Below are positions 60,672 through 64,000 of a stretch of 64,000 nucleotides of DNA, piece after piece (position 1 is the first letter of the stretch; every line of letters begins with the position of its first letter). Both the position numbers and the translations under genes were made by a program. The stretch is from Bacillus renqingensis (GTDB lineage Bacteria > Bacillota > Bacilli > Bacillales > Cytobacillaceae), in contig NZ_JADDIU010000005.1 of the NCBI RefSeq assembly GCF_016464375.1, forward strand, positions 62,001 to 126,000. The letters run 5' to 3'. The notes below the pieces were generated by a model. It saw only the letters and a list, made by a program, of their open reading frames with translations, did no database searches and was not told where the DNA came from.

Positions 60672-61345
60672 CTCCCATAACCTCCCAAATTCTGTGTCTC
60701 TAAAAATTGCTCTACCGAATATTTTTCTATTTTTCCATCCTCCAAAAAGGCAACATGGGTGCAAACTTGCTTGATTTCATCCAAATGGTGTGAGGAAAGG
60801 AGAATGGTTTTATCATGCAGTGATGCCAATACTTCTAAAATTTCCTTCCGTCCCATTGGATCGATACCGCTTGTCGGCTCATCCAAAATCAAAATGCTGG
60901 AATCTTGGAAAAGTGTAATCGCGAGTCCGAGGCGCTGCAGCATCCCTTTTGAATACTTCTTCACTTGGACATTGCGGTCATCCCACAAGCGCACTGACCG
61001 CAGAACTTCTCCAAGTCGCTCAAGATCCGCCTTTCCGGAAATAGCCTCAGCAAAAAACATCATATTTTCAAGCCCGGTCAGGCTAGGGTAAAGCATGAAT
61101 TTTTCCGGCAAATAAGCAATCGCCTTCTTCCACTCGGTATTATTCTTGGTCACCTCAATGCCATTAATCTTAATGGTCCCTTGCTTCACCGGCAACAGCC
61201 CAAGCAGACTATGAATAAAAGTAGATTTACCGGCACCGTTGCGGCCGACAAGGGCACAAACTTCCTTTCTCTTAATTTCCAGGGAAATAGAGTCTAACAC
61301 CCTTTTTTTCCCGAAGGACTGGTTTAGATTCATTACTTTAATCAT
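60668..61345 (-). CDS. nosF: Nos ABC transporter ATP-binding protein
   Basis: 225 residues. Walker A GRNGAGKSTF, signature YSKGMLQRLGLAI, Walker B ILILDEPTSGIDP and switch ILLSSHHLDEIKQV. This is the ATPase subtype found with NosY and NosD, which together help mature the copper site of nitrous oxide reductase. Four-base overlaps with nosY upstream and the lipoprotein downstream show coupled translation. Confidence 0.82.
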   Translation of the reverse strand: MIKVMNLNQSFGKKRVLDSISLEIKRKEVCALVGRNGAGKSTFIHSLLGLLPVKQGTIKINGIEVTKNNTEWKKAIAYLPEKFMLYPSLTGLENMMFFAEAISGKADLERLGEVLRSVRLWDDRNVQVKKYSKGMLQRLGLAITLFQDSSILILDEPTSGIDPMGRKEILEVLASLHDKTILLSSHHLDEIKQVCTHVAFLEDGKIEKYSVEQFLETQNLGGYGR

Positions 61346-62139
61346 TCGTCCCCCTCCTTGCGGTTAAACACAATGGCAATACCATATGAAGCGGCAAGCC
61401 AAACGAATAAATTCCCCAGTAAAAAGTAGACCGGTTTCGTCCACATGAACGCTTGCAACAACCGTGACATATGGCCAAACGAATAGATGCCCATACCGGT
61501 TTCAAGAAACATCCGCACTGCCTGCAGCGGGTTTAAAAAGTAAGCGGCAGAAAACAGTTTGACATTGTCATAGGTGACATCAGGTAAAAATGATAGCAGG
61601 ATAAAATCATGCAAAAAGAAAAAGTAGAACCAGACAAAAACGCAAAAGCCGATGATCTGCATTCGCGACCGTGAGAAGCTGCCAATGGCCGCACCGATTT
61701 GCAAGAATACGAGCGACATCACCACAAGTGCCAACACAAAAAGCAGATATGCCTTCAAATCAAGCTGAAATTGAAATTTCAACCATAACAGGTAGAGGAA
61801 AAACCATACGACCAGCGGCGCTAACACCACCGAATAGAGCCCCAGGCTTTTCCGCAACAGGAAGCTTGCGTAGTTATCTGTTTTCGTCAGCAACATGATC
61901 AATGTCTTCTGTTCTTTTTCTTGAAAAATCGAAAAGGCACCGATGAACAGGCAGAGAATGGGGATAAAGTAAATAATCGAATCAAACAAATTGATTAATA
62001 GAATGTAAAAGCCTTTATCAAATGAAAGGGCCGAGGAACGAAACAGGATGCTAATTGAAATCAGAACAATGATGCTCAGTGCCAGCCAAAGCCCTTTACC
62101 CCTTATGTTCTCCTTCCATTCCTTCCAAATGTAATGCAT
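61342..62139 (-). CDS. nosY: Nos ABC transporter permease
   Basis: 265 residues with six predicted membrane helices, opening MHYIWKEWKENIRGKGLWLA, followed by LINLFDSIIYFIPILCLFIGAFSIFQEKEQ, recognised here by FSIFQEKEQKTLIMLLT, a typical ABC-2 permease segment. Overlaps nosD by 37 bases and nosF by four. It partners NosF. Confidence 0.82.
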   Translation of the reverse strand: MHYIWKEWKENIRGKGLWLALSIIVLISISILFRSSALSFDKGFYILLINLFDSIIYFIPILCLFIGAFSIFQEKEQKTLIMLLTKTDNYASFLLRKSLGLYSVVLAPLVVWFFLYLLWLKFQFQLDLKAYLLFVLALVVMSLVFLQIGAAIGSFSRSRMQIIGFCVFVWFYFFFLHDFILLSFLPDVTYDNVKLFSAAYFLNPLQAVRMFLETGMGIYSFGHMSRLLQAFMWTKPVYFLLGNLFVWLAASYGIAIVFNRKEGDE

Positions 62140-63446
62140 AGTTTCCCTCTCCCTTTTGCAAAGATCAACACCGCTGCCAGAAGCCCCATCACGATGAACA
62201 GAACTCTAGAATGTCTGTCTTTTGCCGGTATGAGCGGGTGTGAATCCTTAAACATAACCTCTTCGTCATTTTGCGAGGCATTTATTTTTTCATAGATGGT
62301 AATCGCCGGACTTTTTAAAAACAGATTCGTTAATTCCTGGTCCGCAATCAATTGATGGAGCGAGGAATAATAGGTTATCGGAAAATCGCCGATGCCGTCT
62401 TGATTTAAATCAGTAAGCGGAAAGGAGCGGCCCCAGTCATTTCCATAGCCTGCCTTGCTCCAGGCATTGCCCTCGCCGTTCCCGCCAATCGTGACAGCCG
62501 GGATGGTATTTTCTGAAATACGGTTTAAGGTAAAAACTTGTTCACTGGAACTGGCCCACAGCTCAATCCCAATCTGATTCTGGAGGATGCGGTTGTTTTT
62601 GATAAAATTCCGCGTTGCCTGGTCGAGATACAAGCCGCGCTGGTTCATGTAAAAGGTATTATTCTCAATCTCATTATCATTCGCCTGCAAAAGCAGCAGC
62701 CCAAATGATTGATTTCCATAGTTGACGATAAATTGATTATCTTCTAGTTTCAGATGATTGGAGTTCATGACAGCCGCGCCGCCCGTGTTCATGGTAAAGA
62801 TATTGCGTTTAAAAATATTGCCGTCGGAGTACATATAGTGCAATCCGTATCTTGTATCGCTGATGTGATTGTGATAGCTTTTGTTATCATTGGCATAATC
62901 GAAGAACATGCCATCGCGGGTGCCTTCGATTGTATTATCGGTCAGCAGATTATTTTTTGCATAAAAAACATGGAGGCCATTGCCTTGAGCGGCAATTTCA
63001 CCTTTGCCCAGCCCTTTAATATCGTTATAGCGGACAATATTGTTGTGGGCCTTGCTTAAATAAATACCGTGGAAGGAATGGCGGATCTTGATATGCTCGA
63101 TTATGTTCTTGTTTGTGTAGACCTTAATCGCGGCATACTCTTCAGCCGAATTCCGGTTCATGCTGCTATGGCTCACGGTTAAATGGCTCAAGCGTACATG
63201 GGGGGCCTTCACGGAAATCACGTTGCCGGTTCCGTCTCCCTTGATCACGGTATGTTTCGTGCCGATGAGCCTCAGCGGTTTGTTGATGACGATATTGCCT
63301 TTATATGTTTTACCTTCAAGCTTTAGGACCGCTCCCTTTTTCATGGAGTCGATCGTTGCTTGCAAGTTTTCGGCTGCCATCTTTTCCTCGGGTTTCATGA
63401 ATAAAAAGAGAGAAAAAACAAGGAATAGGAGCGTCAGCTTTTTCAT
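62103..63446 (-). CDS. nosD: Nitrous oxide reductase maturation protein NosD
   Basis: 447 residues. Signal peptide (KKLTLLFLVFSLFLFMKP), then a right-handed parallel beta-helix built of CASH/PbH1 repeats with recurring NNIVRYNDIKG, NNLLTDNTIEG and NEIENNTFYMN-like turns. Near the C-terminus is a membrane anchor (VLFIVMGLLAAVLIFAKG). NosD is the outer-face partner of NosYF in assembling the Cu sulfide site of NosZ. The ATG at 63446 overlaps the preceding stop (ATGA) with GGAAGGA upstream. Confidence 0.85.
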   Translation of the reverse strand: MKKLTLLFLVFSLFLFMKPEEKMAAENLQATIDSMKKGAVLKLEGKTYKGNIVINKPLRLIGTKHTVIKGDGTGNVISVKAPHVRLSHLTVSHSSMNRNSAEEYAAIKVYTNKNIIEHIKIRHSFHGIYLSKAHNNIVRYNDIKGLGKGEIAAQGNGLHVFYAKNNLLTDNTIEGTRDGMFFDYANDNKSYHNHISDTRYGLHYMYSDGNIFKRNIFTMNTGGAAVMNSNHLKLEDNQFIVNYGNQSFGLLLLQANDNEIENNTFYMNQRGLYLDQATRNFIKNNRILQNQIGIELWASSSEQVFTLNRISENTIPAVTIGGNGEGNAWSKAGYGNDWGRSFPLTDLNQDGIGDFPITYYSSLHQLIADQELTNLFLKSPAITIYEKINASQNDEEVMFKDSHPLIPAKDRHSRVLFIVMGLLAAVLIFAKGRGKLCITFGRNGRRT

Positions 63447-64000
63447 CTTTTTCGATCCTTCCATAACGGAATTAATAATAGTAAAAAGGCTGCGATGACA
63501 AAATAGACACCTGTCCCTAATTGGCTATGGGTCACAAAGTTCGCCACTGTGTTTTCCCCGATAATCGGTGGTACAAATGGATCAATCTTGATCGGCGCCT
63601 CCGGACTTAAATTCGTGCCGTAATTTTTCAAGGCAAAATGAAGGTCCAACACCCCAGCTGCACCGCCAATGACAAAAATGCCAATTAATCCGTACAGAAG
63701 CTTTTTATTGCGCAACATAGCCGTTATCAGCGTGAGGACGGCTAAGCCGCCAATAAGGTAGATTAAGTAGGATAGTTCTGGGAAATTCTCCTCGCCAAAA
63801 TTGGACATCCCAATATAATGGTTAAGTCCGTTAATAATATCGATTTGACCTTCAAGCTTGTTGGGATAGACAATAATATTTAAGCCTTCCGGATATTGCG
63901 GGGCATAAAACACCATCTTCCACCACGGAAAAAACATCGATATGACGATACAAACAGCTGAAAGCCCGATCAGTAAGGAAGAAGTAAGCGATAATTTTTT
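63443..64000 (-). CDS. nosB: NosB-like membrane protein (partial, 5' end outside window)
   Basis: The frame is open to the right edge; 185 codons are visible. It contains an N-terminal membrane segment (LLIGLSAVCIVISMFF) before FPWWKMVFYAPQYPEGLNI, then three to four more hydrophobic helices. A protein of this kind lies between nosZ and nosD in Gram-positive nos clusters and is called NosB; its function is unknown. The stop overlaps the nosD start. An internal ATG at 63937 exists but would cut off the first helix, so the true start is at or beyond the window edge. Confidence 0.65.
   Translation of the reverse strand, partial: KKLSLTSSLLIGLSAVCIVISMFFPWWKMVFYAPQYPEGLNIIVYPNKLEGQIDIINGLNHYIGMSNFGEENFPELSYLIYLIGGLAVLTLITAMLRNKKLLYGLIGIFVIGGAAGVLDLHFALKNYGTNLSPEAPIKIDPFVPPIIGENTVANFVTHSQLGTGVYFVIAAFLLLLIPLWKDRKR

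Overview
The window looks like the chromosome of an aerobic, spore-forming, facultatively denitrifying Bacillaceae species, most like Neobacillus or a close relative. The evidence is moderate-to-low GC, strong AAGGAGG-type ribosome binding sites, a YhcN/YlaJ sporulation lipoprotein, a LysM-3D wall protein of the YocH type, Bacillus-type NirBD/CobA, NiaP, GltC-like and UgpCAEB genes, and the start of a Gram-positive nos cluster. The genus is inferred from gene content only.

Layout. 1-2740: the tail of an unknown gene, then ldh and an MFS gene behind two TGTGA-N6-TCACA palindromes, closed by a terminator; a parS-like site follows directly. 2888-8155: ugpCAEB-ugpQ for uptake and hydrolysis of glycerophosphodiesters. 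8419-12368: mqo, then the PerR-type ahpCF operon on the minus strand. 12501-13352: a 5'-truncated tatC next to a small strong-RBS gene. 13528-18056: a sugar-acid operon (MFS, SMP-30 lactonase, mannonate dehydratase) with a GntR regulator. 18169-23544: a glycosyltransferase convergent with nirB-nirD-cobA (assimilatory or detoxifying nitrite reduction with siroheme synthesis), which has two FNR/Rex-type boxes. 23831-26965: the LysM-3D protein, then a chromosomal actin-like ParM gene, a ParR-like adaptor and an upstream array of twelve WGTNTAC heptamers.

27038-32292: a small DUF4023-like gene, gdhA divergent from a GltC-like regulator, pepT, a 21-bp repeat array and a NERD protein. 32520-40583: a 1527-residue Vpr-like subtilase, the YhcN lipoprotein and a two-gene gluconate-dehydrogenase-like pair. 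40720-46875: an ASCH protein, a second 21-bp array, a heterodimeric ABC exporter, a tiny membrane protein and niaP. 47168-51775: livJHMGF for branched-chain amino acids. 52089-58816: a B12-binding radical SAM protein behind another TGTGA-N6-TCACA box, then ybaK, a twin P-loop ATPase, an AlkD-like protein, a Cof-type HAD phosphatase and a PQQ-type sugar dehydrogenase lipoprotein. 58851-59735: a 17-unit 51-bp tandem array of hairpins between convergent genes. 59769-64000 (minus): the 3' part of a nos cluster (nosB, nosD, nosY, nosF and a YtkA/SurA-like lipoprotein); nosZ itself would lie just beyond the right edge.

Two themes tie the region together. One is low-oxygen metabolism: ldh, nirBD-cobA, nos genes and the radical SAM gene, three of these loci sharing the same 16-bp palindrome. 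The other is an unusual amount of structured non-coding DNA: the ParR-type array, three copies of a dispersed ~150-215-bp repeat, two 21-bp arrays, the 51-bp array and several long hairpins. The most interesting system is the chromosomal ParM/ParR/heptamer-array module at 24925-26965.
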